DNA of 64,000 bases from Glaesserella australis (lineage in GTDB: Bacteria > Pseudomonadota > Gammaproteobacteria > Enterobacterales > Pasteurellaceae), in NCBI RefSeq assembly GCF_003260095.1, contig NZ_PTPX01000014.1, positions 186,001 to 250,000 on the forward strand. The letters are read 5' to 3'. The notes beneath the pieces are model-generated. The model was not told the origin of the DNA. It made no database searches and worked only from the letters and a program-made list of their open reading frames with translations. Positions 36,003-45,208 of the stretch are shown here, one piece after another. Position 1 is the stretch's first letter; each line of letters begins with the position of its first letter. A program made the translations under genes and the position numbers.

Positions 36003-36752
36003 TTAATGCTTCATTCTTAAGTAAATTGCTTTTTTGACTATATCAATAAGTTTATAATATTCACGTAATAGTCTTATTTTAACTGTTCTGTTTTTTTTAT
36101 TTTTATCTACTTCAATGTTTGTTTTAAACTCAAAGCTGGGTTTAACACAAGGGGGATTTACATTGAGAATATTGAGACGATTTTCCCAAAATCTATCCAT
36201 CGTTATATCAACTTCATAGATCCACTCTTGACAGTAATCTAACAGCTTTTTCGCGGATTGTGGTGTTATATAATAACCTGTTGCATTATCATGTTTACCA
36301 ACAAACTTAATTAATTCAGTATTACTATTTTTAATTTTTAATGTATGTTCACCATTCATTTTCTCAAAAGCGGGAGGCGATAACCAGAAAAATTCAAATG
36401 AGTTTTCATCAGATGTACAAAATTTATAGACATCTAAGAAATTATCTTGCAAAATAGCATCATCTTCTAAGATAATAATACCTTTATTTAATTCAATACA
36501 TTTTTCCCAAAGCAGATAATGACTTGCGAAACAGCCTAATTGAGAAAAACTCATTATATTTCCTTTGCGAAGAAATCTTTTGGCTTTATTATATTTTTTG
36601 AAAAGGTAGAATTCTTTTTCTTTATTACCATTAATTGCAGGGAAGAAAGTATAATGTATACTGTCTTGATACGTATTAAATTGTTTTTTAATATATTCTT
36701 TTCTATCTAATGATGACTCTAAGTTAATTATATAAATAGGTGTTTGATTCAT
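36003..36752 (-). CDS. Family 25 glycosyltransferase (LOS biosynthesis)
   Basis: A 249-residue GT25 protein, the family of LgtB/LgtE/Lex2B-type LOS galactosyl- or glucosyltransferases. Motifs: 'IYIINLESSLDRKEYIKKQF' at the N terminus, 'GCFASHYLLWEKCIELNKGIIILEDDAIL' with the Glu-Asp-Asp metal site, and 'FVGKHDNATGYYITPQSAKKLLDY'. It starts inside the end of the GT4 gene (ATGA overlap). Strongly AT-rich, and I find no uptake-signal core in it. Acceptor and sugar cannot be read from sequence. Confidence 0.88.
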   Translation of the reverse strand: MNQTPIYIINLESSLDRKEYIKKQFNTYQDSIHYTFFPAINGNKEKEFYLFKKYNKAKRFLRKGNIMSFSQLGCFASHYLLWEKCIELNKGIIILEDDAILQDNFLDVYKFCTSDENSFEFFWLSPPAFEKMNGEHTLKIKNSNTELIKFVGKHDNATGYYITPQSAKKLLDYCQEWIYEVDITMDRFWENRLNILNVNPPCVKPSFEFKTNIEVDKNKKNRTVKIRLLREYYKLIDIVKKAIYLRMKH

Positions 36753-37930
36753 AACTTATTACTCACTATCTTTCTAAATGTTCTTTCTATTTGTTCTTTA
36801 ATGTTTTCTTCAGAGAAATCTAAACTTCTTTTTTTCCCTTCTTTTATATAATGCTGATATAGGCTAGGATTTTCTAGTAATTCAACAACAGCTTGACAAA
36901 ATTTCTCTTTATCGTGCATTGGAATTAATTTTCCATACTCATTTTTTTCACCTATAATTTCTTTTGGCCCAGTTGGACAGTCCATCGCAATAATAGGGGT
37001 TTCACAAGCTAAACTTTCTAGCAATACCATGCCTAGTCCTTCACTTTCTGATGTAAAAAGAAATAGGTGGGCATTTCTAATATAAGGATATGGATTTGTT
37101 ATTTCCCCTAGTAATATACAATGTTCATCTAGAGAATATGATTTTATATGTTCATCTATTTTATACTTGTAATCCCCATCACCTATAATATATAGCTTGT
37201 GTTTTATTCCCCTATTTCTTAACATTGCATAAATATCAATTAGTTCTAGTAAGCCTTTTCCATTAACTAATCGAGTAACAACGATAAAATATTCTTCACA
37301 TAAATTGAACTTAGGTAATAGTTTAGATTTATATGTAATATCTTCTATATTAATAGGGTTATATATAGTAGTGATAGAATCTTTAGGTAGTTTTATATTT
37401 TTTTGCAAAAAGCTTGTCATTTCTTTGGATATAGAAATAATTTTTGTATATTTTGATAATTTTTTAAAATGCTCTGTACTTGATTTTTGTTTAGATAACT
37501 GAGAATGGTTCCAACGGATAATTGGTGTTCCACATTTAGCTATAAATGGTTTGTGAATTAAACGATCTAGTATCCAGCTAAAATCAATAATGAGATCAAA
37601 ATTATTTTCTTTTATTTTATTTTTAATGGTGTTTTCTATTTTATGATTACTTTTAATTCTACCGTATTCATATTTAAGTTTTGTGAGAAAAGAAGATCTT
37701 TTATTACTCTTTAATGCTAAAATTGCTTTAGATTCATCTTGAGAAAATATATAACTAACATTAATATTAGTTGGTAATAATGTTTGTAATGAATTTTCTT
37801 GATATCCAACATCATAGGTTAACAATATATCGAGTTGATAATTGAGTTTCTGAAAAACAGAGATATATGAAAGAAGAACTCTTTCAATACCTCCAGTGAC
37901 TAGCCATTGATGTAATACTAATATGCGCAT
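36749..37930 (-). CDS. Family 4 glycosyltransferase
   Basis: A 393-residue GT-B enzyme. It has the N-terminal 'MRILVLHQWLVTGGIERVLLSYISVF' (GG-ER acceptor-domain motif), 'YFIVVTRLVNGKGLLELIDIYAML', and the donor-site E-x7-E region 'FTSESEGLGMVLLESLACETPIIAMDCPTGPKEII'. Likely transfers a hexose to LOS or another surface glycan. It is the first of three overlapping or adjacent glycosyltransferase genes. The ATG is only about 20 bases beyond the rpmE terminator and has no clear Shine-Dalgarno. AT content is visibly above the flanking genes. Confidence 0.85.
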   Translation of the reverse strand: MRILVLHQWLVTGGIERVLLSYISVFQKLNYQLDILLTYDVGYQENSLQTLLPTNINVSYIFSQDESKAILALKSNKRSSFLTKLKYEYGRIKSNHKIENTIKNKIKENNFDLIIDFSWILDRLIHKPFIAKCGTPIIRWNHSQLSKQKSSTEHFKKLSKYTKIISISKEMTSFLQKNIKLPKDSITTIYNPINIEDITYKSKLLPKFNLCEEYFIVVTRLVNGKGLLELIDIYAMLRNRGIKHKLYIIGDGDYKYKIDEHIKSYSLDEHCILLGEITNPYPYIRNAHLFLFTSESEGLGMVLLESLACETPIIAMDCPTGPKEIIGEKNEYGKLIPMHDKEKFCQAVVELLENPSLYQHYIKEGKKRSLDFSEENIKEQIERTFRKIVSNKL

Positions 37931-37950
37931 AAACTTTTCATATACAAAAA

Positions 37951-37977
37951 AACCTCCACTATTGTGGAGGTTTTTCT
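37951..37977 (-). terminator. Terminator of rpmE, just ahead of the glycosyltransferase genes
   Basis: AACCTCCAC and GTGGAGGTT pair around TATT; on the minus strand the hairpin is followed by TTTTTTTGTATA. It leaves only about 20 bases before the GT4 start codon, so downstream genes depend on read-through or on a promoter inside rpmE. Confidence 0.88.
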
Positions 37978-37990
37978 TGGAAAATTCAAA

Positions 37991-38203
37991 TTATTTTGTG
38001 CTTGGAATGCTGAAGCGTTTGTTGAAGCGTTCAACACGACCACCAGTATCAACAACACGTTGTTTACCAGTGTAGAACGGGTGGCAGTTGCCACATACGT
38101 CTAAGTTTAAATCTTTACCCACAGTTGAGCGAGTTTTGATTACGTTACCGCAAGAACATGTTGCAGTAATTTCTACATATTTAGGATGAATACCTTGTTT
38201 CAT
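37991..38203 (-). CDS. rpmE: 50S ribosomal protein L31 (zinc-binding form)
   Basis: bL31 bridges the ribosomal subunits. The 70-residue product is the C+ form with four zinc ligands: Cys16, Cys18, Cys37 and Cys40 ('CSCGN' and '[10 protein letters not shown]'). This is the form replaced by a Cys-free paralog in zinc starvation. A structured leader and hairpin lie upstream (38204-38300). Confidence 0.97.
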   Translation of the reverse strand: MKQGIHPKYVEITATCSCGNVIKTRSTVGKDLNLDVCGNCHPFYTGKQRVVDTGGRVERFNKRFSIPSTK

Positions 38204-38300
38204 TATAGAAAACCTCTAACGAAGCCATATCGCCACTAGAGCATACTACTCGGCTGTCTAGTACCATATGTATTAATAAAAAACTAGGCAAAAGCCTAGC
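38204..38300 (-). promoter_or_regulatory. Possible structured rpmE leader with upstream hairpin
   Basis: On the minus strand GCTAGGC-TTTT-GCCTAG followed by TTTTTTATT (about 38299-38275) looks like an intrinsic terminator placed ahead of rpmE. About 75 bases with self-complementary blocks (GTACTAGACAGCC, GTAGTATGCTCTAGTGG) follow before the ATG. bL31 is reported to be autoregulated through its leader in gammaproteobacteria, and this could be that element. The hairpin could also simply block upstream antisense transcription. Confidence 0.5.
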
Positions 38301-38398
38301 AACCAAAAGAGATAACATTCTACGTAAAATCAAGGTAAATAGCAATGAAATTTTTATGATTTATGGGTAAACGTTTGCGAATAATGGGGATTTAAATT

Positions 38399-38414
38399 TG
38401 TGATCTAGATCACA
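38399..38414 (+). promoter_or_regulatory. Consensus CRP site upstream of tkt
   Basis: TGTGATCTAGATCACA is a perfect dyad matching TGTGA-N6-TCACA (the CRP-N type, not the competence CRP-S type). It lies about 190 bases before tkt and on the opposite side from rpmE, in a 386-base divergent gap (38204-38589). A possible -10 (TAAACT) lies about 45 bases downstream. Confidence 0.75.
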
Positions 38415-38486
38415 TTTTACTTTGGAGATTTTCCGCAAGTTACTTTAAAAATAGTGTAAACTTAATAAGTTTTTCAGATGGTTATA

Positions 38487-38515
38487 TGTAAGGTGGGTTC
38501 TAACCCACCATTACA
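38487..38515. repeat. Hairpin in the tkt leader region
   Basis: TGTAAGGTGGGTT and AACCCACCATTACA pair around CT. It resembles in form, not sequence, the TGTAGGGGCGGAC hairpin repeats found at 32.2 and 58.1 kb (TGTA followed by a GC-rich stem). No T tract follows. Confidence 0.7.
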
Positions 38516-38589
38516 AATCAAATTTAGTTAGGTGAAGTAAAAACACCGTACTTTATTTTTTTATATTCATTAATTTTTAGGAGTCGAAA

Positions 38590-40596
38590 ATGGCAGAACG
38601 TAGAGAACTGGCAAATGCAATCCGCTTTTTAAGTATGGACGCAGTGCAAAAAGCAAATTCGGGTCACCCAGGTGCACCAATGGGTATGGCAGATATTGCC
38701 GAAGTATTATGGCGTGATTTCTTATCTCACAACCCAACCAATCCAGCGTGGGCAAACCGTGACCGTTTTGTGCTTTCAAACGGACACGGTTCAATGTTGA
38801 TTTATAGCTTATTGCATTTAACTGGCTACGATCTTTCTATTGAAGATTTAAAACAATTCCGTCAATTGCACTCTAAAACCCCAGGCCACCCTGAGTATGG
38901 TTATGCACCAGGTGTTGAAACGACCACAGGTCCATTAGGTCAAGGGATTACCAATGCAGTCGGTATGGCGATTGCAGAAAAAACCTTAGCGGCACAATTT
39001 AACCGTGAAGGACACGAGATCGTAAACCACTACACCTACGCTTTCTTAGGCGATGGCTGTTTAATGGAAGGGATTTCACACGAAGCCTGTTCATTAGCGG
39101 GTACTTTAGGTTTAGGTAAATTGATTGCGTTCTATGACGACAACAATATCTCTATTGACGGTCACGTTGATGGCTGGTTCTCTGATGATACCGCAATGCG
39201 TTTTGAGTCTTACGGCTGGCACGTTATTCGTGGTGTTGATGGACACAATGCGGACGAAATCAAATTTGCGATTGAAAATGCTCAAGCAGAAAAAGATCGC
39301 CCAACCTTAATTATCTGCAAAACCATTATCGGTTATGGCTCTCCAAACAAATGCAACTCTCACGACTGTCACGGTGCGCCATTAGGCGATGCAGAAATTG
39401 CGGCTGCTCGTGAATACTTAAAATGGGAACACGCACCATTTGTTATCCCTGCAGACATTTACGCTGAATGGGACGCAAAAGCGAAAGGTCAAATTGCCGA
39501 GAAAGAGTGGAATGCAAAATTTGCTGCTTATGAGACCGCTTACCCAGAGCTTGCGGCAGAGTTCAAACGCCGTGTAGCAGGTGAATTGCCTGCAAACTGG
39601 GCGGCTGAATCACAAGCCTTTATCGAAAAATTACAAGCAAACCCAGCCAACATCGCAAGCCGTAAAGCATCACAAAATGCGATTGAAGCCTATGCTCACA
39701 TTCTGCCTGAGTTTTTAGGCGGTTCAGCAGACTTAGCAAGTTCCAACTTAACTTTATGGTCTGGTTCAAAACCAATTCGTGCGGATTATAATGTTGATGG
39801 CAACTACATCAACTACGGAGTGCGTGAGTTCGGTATGTCAGCGATTATGAACGGTATCGCATTACACGGCGGCTTTATTCCATATGGTGCAACATTCTTA
39901 ATGTTTATGGAATATGCTCACAATGCGGTGCGTATGGCAGCGTTAATGAAACAACGCTCACTTTTCGTTTACACCCACGACTCTATCGGTTTAGGCGAAG
40001 ACGGTCCAACACACCAACCTGTTGAACAAACTGCAGCATTACGTTTAATTCCAAATCTACAAACGTGGAGACCGTGTGACCAAGTGGAATCTGCGGTGGC
40101 GTGGAAAGCGGCGGTTGAACGTAAAGATGGCCCAAGTGCATTGATCTTCACTCGCCAAAACTTAGCACAAATGGAACGTACCCCTGAGCAGTTAGCGAAT
40201 GTAGCTCGTGGTGGTTATATCTTGCGTCAATGCTGTGAAAAAGGCGATTGCCCAGATTTAATCTTAATCGCAACAGGTTCAGAAGTTGAAATTGCGATGA
40301 AAGCGGCGGACGTACTAAGTGCAGAAGGTCATCAAGTGCGTGTTGTTTCAATGCCAAGCACGAACGTATTTGATGCACAAGATGAAGCGTATCGTGAATC
40401 TGTGTTACCAAGCTCTGTAACAAAACGTGTGGCAATTGAAGCAGGTATTGCAGACTTCTGGTACAAGTATGTAGGCTTCGGCGGTCGTATCGTGGGTATG
40501 AATAGCTTCGGTGAGTCTGCACCTGCAGGTGAGTTGTTCAAACTCTTTGGCTTTACCGTTGAAAATGTGGTTGCGAAAGCGAAAGAGATTCTGTAA
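38590..40596 (+). CDS. tkt: Transketolase
   Basis: Thiamine diphosphate enzyme of the pentose phosphate pathway, moving two-carbon ketol units between sugar phosphates. The 668-residue product starts [32 protein letters not shown]. It contains the substrate-binding 'SNGHGSML', the ThDP/Mg motif '[33 protein letters not shown]', the '[17 protein letters not shown]' Glu motif that activates ThDP, and '[19 protein letters not shown]'. Full length. TTAGGAG precedes the ATG. Strong codon bias fits a central-metabolism enzyme; a CRP site lies upstream. Confidence 0.98.
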   Translation: MAERRELANAIRFLSMDAVQKANSGHPGAPMGMADIAEVLWRDFLSHNPTNPAWANRDRFVLSNGHGSMLIYSLLHLTGYDLSIEDLKQFRQLHSKTPGHPEYGYAPGVETTTGPLGQGITNAVGMAIAEKTLAAQFNREGHEIVNHYTYAFLGDGCLMEGISHEACSLAGTLGLGKLIAFYDDNNISIDGHVDGWFSDDTAMRFESYGWHVIRGVDGHNADEIKFAIENAQAEKDRPTLIICKTIIGYGSPNKCNSHDCHGAPLGDAEIAAAREYLKWEHAPFVIPADIYAEWDAKAKGQIAEKEWNAKFAAYETAYPELAAEFKRRVAGELPANWAAESQAFIEKLQANPANIASRKASQNAIEAYAHILPEFLGGSADLASSNLTLWSGSKPIRADYNVDGNYINYGVREFGMSAIMNGIALHGGFIPYGATFLMFMEYAHNAVRMAALMKQRSLFVYTHDSIGLGEDGPTHQPVEQTAALRLIPNLQTWRPCDQVESAVAWKAAVERKDGPSALIFTRQNLAQMERTPEQLANVARGGYILRQCCEKGDCPDLILIATGSEVEIAMKAADVLSAEGHQVRVVSMPSTNVFDAQDEAYRESVLPSSVTKRVAIEAGIADFWYKYVGFGGRIVGMNSFGESAPAGELFKLFGFTVENVVAKAKEIL

Positions 40597-40619
40597 TTAA
40601 ATCTTGATTTTAATTTAAT

Positions 40620-40648
40620 AAGGAGCTTAATAAAGCTCCTTATTTTTA
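40620..40648 (+). terminator. Intrinsic terminator of tkt
   Basis: AAGGAGCTT and AAGCTCCTT pair around AATA or similar, followed by ATTTTTAT. It lies about 24 bases after tkt. The rest of the gap to yhbY (40649-40830) has two similar pieces, AGTTACATAAAA and AGCTACATAAAA, of unknown meaning. Confidence 0.9.
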
Positions 40649-40830
40649 TCCGATATTATGTAGTAGTTACATAAAATTCAAAAAGCTTGTAAGGCGGGAT
40701 AAACCCCTATTTCTATACTGTATTTATGCAACAGCTACATAAAACTGTTTTTATCTATTTGTTATCTTTAAAAATGCGTTTAAATGTGCTATTTTCTGCG
40801 TCGATTTTTTTAGTATAAAAGGCAATTTCA

Positions 40831-41145
40831 ATGTCCATGAATTTAACAACAAAACAGAAACAATTTTTAAAAGGGTTAGCTCACCATTTAAGTCCTGTCG
40901 TAATGCTCGGCGGTAACGGTTTAACTGAAGGTGTGTTAGCTGAAATCGAAAACGCATTAGATCACCATGAGTTGATCAAAGTGAAGATCGCAGGTGCAGA
41001 TCGTGAGATGAAACAGCTGATTATTGATGCAATTGTGCGTGAGACCAAAGCGGTTGAAGTACAAACGATCGGGCATATTTTAGTGCTTTATCGTCAAAGC
41101 GAAGAGAAAAAAATCAGCTTGCCGAAGGCAACAAAGGCAATTTAA
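40831..41145 (+). CDS. yhbY: Ribosome assembly RNA-binding protein YhbY (CRM domain)
   Basis: A 104-residue single CRM-domain protein that binds pre-50S particles. The sequence 'LTTKQKQFLKGLAHHLSPVVMLGGNGLTEGVLAEIENALDHHELIKVKIAG' contains the conserved G-x-x-G RNA-binding loop (GGNG) and is typical of YhbY. Start options MSMN or MNLT differ by two codons. It is monocistronic with two hairpins after it. ftsH/rlmE, often divergent from yhbY, are not here. Confidence 0.95.
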   Translation: MSMNLTTKQKQFLKGLAHHLSPVVMLGGNGLTEGVLAEIENALDHHELIKVKIAGADREMKQLIIDAIVRETKAVEVQTIGHILVLYRQSEEKKISLPKATKAI

Positions 41146-41153
41146 GTTTGTCG

Positions 41154-41216
41154 CCTAGCACGGCATAGCCGTACTAGGTTCAAATCTGACCGCTTGTTGT
41201 CGCAAGCGGTTTTTTT
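41154..41216 (+). terminator. Double hairpin and USS-pair terminator after yhbY
   Basis: First, CCTAGCACGGC pairs with GCCGTACTAGG (41154-41178, one mismatch). Then ACCGCTTG (41189-41196) pairs with CAAGCGGT (41203-41210) around TTGTCG and is followed by TTTTTT. The second is a typical USS-pair terminator; the first may be a dispersed hairpin. Confidence 0.87.
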
Positions 41217-41231
41217 ATAAGGGAATTTCTC

Positions 41232-41954
41232 GTGGTAAAAAAACTCTCTTTTTTAACCTTTCTAATGTTACTTATTCCGTTTGTCGCTTGGGCTATCGGT
41301 TGGCAATGGAATTTACAAACAAATTTGGGCTTTAATCTGTTTGATTGGGCGTTGTTTATTTTAACGGAAACAGGCTCAACGCCTTACGCACTCATCACTT
41401 GCGTGTTATTTATGTTATGGCTGATGTGGTTGGCTCGCTCTCGTTATTCTTGGTTTTTAATTGGCTTTATTTGTGCGACATCCGTAGTCGGCACACAGGC
41501 GATTAAAGAAGGGGCAAAAGCGGTATTTCAAGAGCCACGTCCCTTTGTAACACAAATGTTCCAGCCGAATACAGAAGCCTTTTATGCCTTGCCAAAAGCA
41601 GAACAGGAAGTGGCGGTGCTTAAATTCGTTACCCCTGAAAATCAGTTTGTGGTTGAACATCAAGCCGATGAATTGGGCTATTCTTTCCCGTCTGGGCATA
41701 CCATTTTTTCTGTTTCTTGGATGCTAATGTTTGCAGGATTACTATTTGGTATTCGAGGACAAGCGGTCGTTTTTGCCCAAATTTTTGCAATTTTATGGGC
41801 AGGTTTGATGTTGATCAGTCGTTTACGTTTAGGAATGCATTATCCTATCGATCTTTTTGCTAGCACCTTGATTGCGTGGGTGTTCCACCTGATCATCTTC
41901 CTATGGGCAATCCCTTTTTTAGAAAAATGGACACTATTTAAAAAGCGAGGCTAA
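41232..41954 (+). CDS. pgpB: Phosphatidylglycerophosphatase B-like PAP2 phosphatase
   Basis: A 240-residue inner-membrane PAP2 enzyme with about six helices. The three catalytic motifs are present: '[13 protein letters not shown]' (C1), '[11 protein letters not shown]' (C2) and '[16 protein letters not shown]' (C3) with the nucleophilic His. PgpB dephosphorylates phosphatidylglycerophosphate and undecaprenyl diphosphate. The start is GTG at 41232 ([10 protein letters not shown]); the Shine-Dalgarno GGGAA is moderate. nagK begins two bases after its stop, so they are co-transcribed. Confidence 0.93.
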   Translation: MVKKLSFLTFLMLLIPFVAWAIGWQWNLQTNLGFNLFDWALFILTETGSTPYALITCVLFMLWLMWLARSRYSWFLIGFICATSVVGTQAIKEGAKAVFQEPRPFVTQMFQPNTEAFYALPKAEQEVAVLKFVTPENQFVVEHQADELGYSFPSGHTIFSVSWMLMFAGLLFGIRGQAVVFAQIFAILWAGLMLISRLRLGMHYPIDLFASTLIAWVFHLIIFLWAIPFLEKWTLFKKRG

Positions 41955-41956
41955 CT

Positions 41957-42871
41957 ATGGTTTATTACGGTTTAGATATTGGTGGTACAAAAATTGAGCT
42001 TGCTGCCTTTAACGAAAAATTAGAGAAATTGCACAGTGAACGTGTGCCAACGCCACAAACGAGCTACGAAGATTGGTTAAGAACGGTGGAAGCCTTAGTG
42101 CGTAATGCGGATGCTAAATTTGGCGAGCAAGGCACGGTGGGGCTTGGTGTGCCGGGTTTTGTTAATCATAAAACTGGCATTGCGGAAATTGCCAACATTG
42201 CGGTGGTTCACGGCAATAAAATTATTCAAGATTTGGAAGAGCGTTTAGGGCGTGAGGTGCGCGCCGAAAATGATGCTAACTGCCTTGCATTATCAGAAGC
42301 ATGGGACGAAAGCAATCTGCAATACCCAACGGTGTTAGGCTTAATTATCGGCACGGGTTTTGGTGGCGGCATTGTGATTAACGGCAAAGCTCACTCAGGT
42401 CAAATTGGTATGGCTGGCGAAGTAGGGCATATTCAGCTCAATTATCACGCTTTAAAACTGCTTGGTTGGGAAAAAGCCCCGATTTACAAATGTGGCTGTG
42501 GCAATACTGCTTGTTTGGATAGTTATGTTTCAGGGCGTGGTTTTGAAATGTTGTATGCGGATTTAGTCGGCGACAACATTGACGCAAAAACCATTATTCA
42601 TCGTTTCTATGCCGAAGATCCGAAAACCGTTGAATTTGTCAATAAATTCATTGAGTTATTGGCGATTTCGGTTTCAACATACATCACTGTGCTTGACCCT
42701 GATATGATCGTCTTTGGCGGCGGATTATCGAATTTCGACCACATTTACGAAGCCTTGCCAAAAGCCTTACCGAAGTATTTATTACGCACCGCAGAAGTGC
42801 CTGTGATCAAAAAAGCCATTCACGGCGATTCAAGTGGCGTGCGTGGGGCTGCGGCGTTGTTCTTAAAATAA
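41957..42871 (+). CDS. nagK: N-acetylglucosamine kinase (ROK family)
   Basis: Phosphorylates GlcNAc from peptidoglycan turnover or host glycans at O6. The 304-residue product has the ATP motif '[15 protein letters not shown]', the catalytic '[13 protein letters not shown]' (Asn-Asp), '[21 protein letters not shown]', 'GEVGHIQL', and the ROK zinc motif '[19 protein letters not shown]'. It sits between pgpB and a glycosyltransferase gene. ManNAc kinase or fructokinase activity cannot be fully ruled out, but the closest recalled match is NagK. Confidence 0.92.
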   Translation: MVYYGLDIGGTKIELAAFNEKLEKLHSERVPTPQTSYEDWLRTVEALVRNADAKFGEQGTVGLGVPGFVNHKTGIAEIANIAVVHGNKIIQDLEERLGREVRAENDANCLALSEAWDESNLQYPTVLGLIIGTGFGGGIVINGKAHSGQIGMAGEVGHIQLNYHALKLLGWEKAPIYKCGCGNTACLDSYVSGRGFEMLYADLVGDNIDAKTIIHRFYAEDPKTVEFVNKFIELLAISVSTYITVLDPDMIVFGGGLSNFDHIYEALPKALPKYLLRTAEVPVIKKAIHGDSSGVRGAAALFLK

Positions 42872-42880
42872 AGGTATGCT

Positions 42881-44449
42881 ATGACTAAATTGCCTATCAG
42901 CGTAACGATGCTGGTTAAAAATGCTGAAAAATATCTTGCTCAATCGCTACAATCATTAGTGGATTTTGCTGAAATTATTATTTTAGATAATGGTTCAACG
43001 GATCGAAGCCTTGAGATTGCAGCTCAATTTGATAATGTAAAAATTCATCATCATGAGTTTATTGGTTTCGGACCAATGAAAAATTTAGCAGCAGAACTAG
43101 CAAGTTATGATTGGATTATCAATGTGGATAGTGATGAAATTTTTTCTCAAGCATTGATTGAAGAGATTAAGCAGATTGATTTGAACGATACACAGAAAGT
43201 GTATGCGATTTTGCGGATTAATCACTATCGTGGTAAACCGATTAAAACCTGCGGTTGGTATCCTGATTATGTTAAGCGTTTATATCATCGAACGACGGTG
43301 AGATTTAACGATAAACAAGTCCACGAATCTTTGATTATTCCTGAACAGATCGCTTTGGTGCGCTTGAAACAGCATTTTCTGCATTACTCTTTTGATGGAG
43401 CTGAAGGCTTAATCAATAAGATGCAACAATATACGAGCTTATTTGCACAGCAACAACAGTTCCGTAAACGAGCATCTATTTGGAGTGCAATTAGTCATGG
43501 GCTGTCTGCCTTTTTTAAAAACTACCTGCTAAAACGTGGCATATTGTCAGGGCGTGATGGTTTTGTTATCTCCTTTGCTAATGCTTGCGGTGCTTATTAC
43601 AAGTATGTCAAATTAGCAGAAGCAAACCAACGTTTAACTACGTCGTTGATTATTACTACATATAACCGCCCCGATGCTTTAGAAGCGGTGCTAACGTCGG
43701 TGCTACATCAAAAAGTGTTGCCCGATGAAGTCATTGTGGCTGATGATGGCTCAAAAGATGATACAAAAGCGGTGATTGAACGTTTTCAGACAAATTTCCC
43801 TGTGCCGTTAAAGCATGCATGGCAGGAAGATGATGGTTTCAGATTAGCCGAATCTCGTAATCGAGCTATTGCTCTGTCGGAATGCGATTATGTGATTATT
43901 ATCGATGGCGATATGGTATTGCACCCAGCATTTATTGCCGACCATAAAATGGCGGCAAAAAAAGGGCTATTTGTGCAAGGCGGACGAGTGGTTTTAACCA
44001 AGGAGAAAACTGCAGAATTATTGCAAAATCCGACCGCTTACCGAGTTTTAAAATGGTATGAAAAAGGGTTAGAAAAACGGCTAGAAAAACGGTTGTCTGC
44101 TTTGCATCTTCCTTTGATTTCTGCCTTTATACTGAAAAAAGAGAAGCAACAGTTGCACGGTATTCGTGGTTGTAATATGGCTTTCTTTAAAGAAGATGCG
44201 TTGGCAATCAATGGCTTTAATAACGCTTTTGTTGGCTGGGGGCGTGAAGACAGTGAATTTGTGGTTCGTTTCTTTAATCGTGGTGGGAAGCGAGCGAATA
44301 TCAAATTTTCCGCCATTGCCTATCATTTATGGCACAACGAAGCAGAACGAGATGCATTGCCTGAAAATGATAAGTTGCTCAAAAATGCGATGAGTCAAAA
44401 ATTAGTTTGGTGTGAAAATGGTGTATCTCAATTTATAAAATCAAATTAA
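42881..44449 (+). CDS. Two-domain family 2 glycosyltransferase
   Basis: A 522-residue fusion. The N-terminal half (about residues 1-250) is a WaaE/KdtX/LgtF-type GT2: 'ISVTMLVKNAEKYLAQSLQSL', 'IIILDNGSTDRS', 'INVDSDEIFS' and 'GWYPDYVKRLYHR'. The C-terminal half (about 251-522) is a second GT2: 'TTSLIITTYNRPDALEAVLTSV', 'EVIVADDGSKDDT', 'YVIIIDGDMVLHP' and 'GCNMAFFKEDALAINGFNNAFVGWGREDSEF'. Both keep DXD sites, so it may add two sugars to the LOS core. It follows nagK by nine bases, and a hairpin follows it. Confidence 0.9.
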   Translation: MTKLPISVTMLVKNAEKYLAQSLQSLVDFAEIIILDNGSTDRSLEIAAQFDNVKIHHHEFIGFGPMKNLAAELASYDWIINVDSDEIFSQALIEEIKQIDLNDTQKVYAILRINHYRGKPIKTCGWYPDYVKRLYHRTTVRFNDKQVHESLIIPEQIALVRLKQHFLHYSFDGAEGLINKMQQYTSLFAQQQQFRKRASIWSAISHGLSAFFKNYLLKRGILSGRDGFVISFANACGAYYKYVKLAEANQRLTTSLIITTYNRPDALEAVLTSVLHQKVLPDEVIVADDGSKDDTKAVIERFQTNFPVPLKHAWQEDDGFRLAESRNRAIALSECDYVIIIDGDMVLHPAFIADHKMAAKKGLFVQGGRVVLTKEKTAELLQNPTAYRVLKWYEKGLEKRLEKRLSALHLPLISAFILKKEKQQLHGIRGCNMAFFKEDALAINGFNNAFVGWGREDSEFVVRFFNRGGKRANIKFSAIAYHLWHNEAERDALPENDKLLKNAMSQKLVWCENGVSQFIKSN

Positions 44450-44453
44450 AATT

Positions 44454-44475
44454 GGTCAGGTATTTTTACCTGACC
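44454..44475 (+). terminator. Hairpin after the two-domain glycosyltransferase
   Basis: GGTCAGGTA and TACCTGACC pair perfectly around TTTT, with TATAATTTTTA after it. It ends only 25 bases before the gloB start codon, so it may act as a partial terminator or occlude the gloB ribosome-binding region. Confidence 0.75.
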
Positions 44476-44500
44476 TATAATTTTTATGGTGCATACAAAT

Positions 44501-45208
44501 ATGTTAAACATCACCCCTATTCCCGCCCTTTCCGATAATTACATTTGGATCTTACAAAAAGACAATCACGCCATTATTGTCGATCCTGCTGAATCTCAGT
44601 CTGTGTTGGACTATCTTGCAAAAAATCAGCTGGAACCGACCGCTATTTTACTGACCCATAATCATCATGATCATACGGACGGCGTGGCGGGATTAGTTGA
44701 GCAATTTCCACATTTGTCGGTTTATGGTTCGGAAGAAGTTCGACAATTTGCGACCGACATTGTTTACCTTAAACAGCAGTTTGAATTGTTAGGTTTGAAC
44801 GTTCAAGTGATTGAAAGTGCAGGACATACAGCTCAACATATTAGTTATTTGATTGATAACGAATACCTGTTTTGTGGCGATGCGTTGTTTTCGGGCGGCT
44901 GTGGAAGAGTGTTTACGGGGGATTATCAAGCTCAATTTGATACGCTACAACGTTTTAAAGCCCTGCCTGATTTTGTGCAAGTGTATGCAGGACATGAATA
45001 TACCCAAAGTAATTTGAAATTTGCTGAAACTGTGTTGCCAAGTAACTGTGTTTTAATGGAATATCAAGAGCGAGCGGATATTTTACGTTCTCAGCAAAAG
45101 CCGACATTGCCTACAACGATAGGGACTGAAAAACAGATTAACCCCTTTTTACAAGCGGTCACTTTAAGTGAATTTATTGCAATACGGAAACAAAAAGATA
45201 ATTTTTAA
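44501..45208 (+). CDS. gloB: Hydroxyacylglutathione hydrolase (glyoxalase II)
   Basis: Hydrolyses S-lactoylglutathione to lactate and glutathione, completing the route begun by gloA at 0.9 kb. I use the ATG at 44501 (MLNITPIPALSDNYIWILQ), which aligns with the family N terminus; an ATG 15 bases upstream is possible. Neither has a clear Shine-Dalgarno. The 235-residue protein has the metallo-beta-lactamase metal motif 'LLTHNHHDHTDG' (His53, His55, Asp57, His58) plus 'SAGHTAQHISYL', 'FCGDALFSGGCGRVFTGDY' and 'YAGHEYTQSNLKF'. Confidence 0.95.
   Translation: MLNITPIPALSDNYIWILQKDNHAIIVDPAESQSVLDYLAKNQLEPTAILLTHNHHDHTDGVAGLVEQFPHLSVYGSEEVRQFATDIVYLKQQFELLGLNVQVIESAGHTAQHISYLIDNEYLFCGDALFSGGCGRVFTGDYQAQFDTLQRFKALPDFVQVYAGHEYTQSNLKFAETVLPSNCVLMEYQERADILRSQQKPTLPTTIGTEKQINPFLQAVTLSEFIAIRKQKDNF

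Noticed and set aside
40148-40522. 124-codon minus-strand frame inside tkt
   Set aside because: Antisense to a highly conserved part of transketolase; composition (Leu/His/Arg-rich) is typical of antisense frames.
40649-40830. Two TACATAAAA repeats as an operator or RNA gene
   Set aside because: Only two short, imperfect copies; no structure or conserved motif to support a function.
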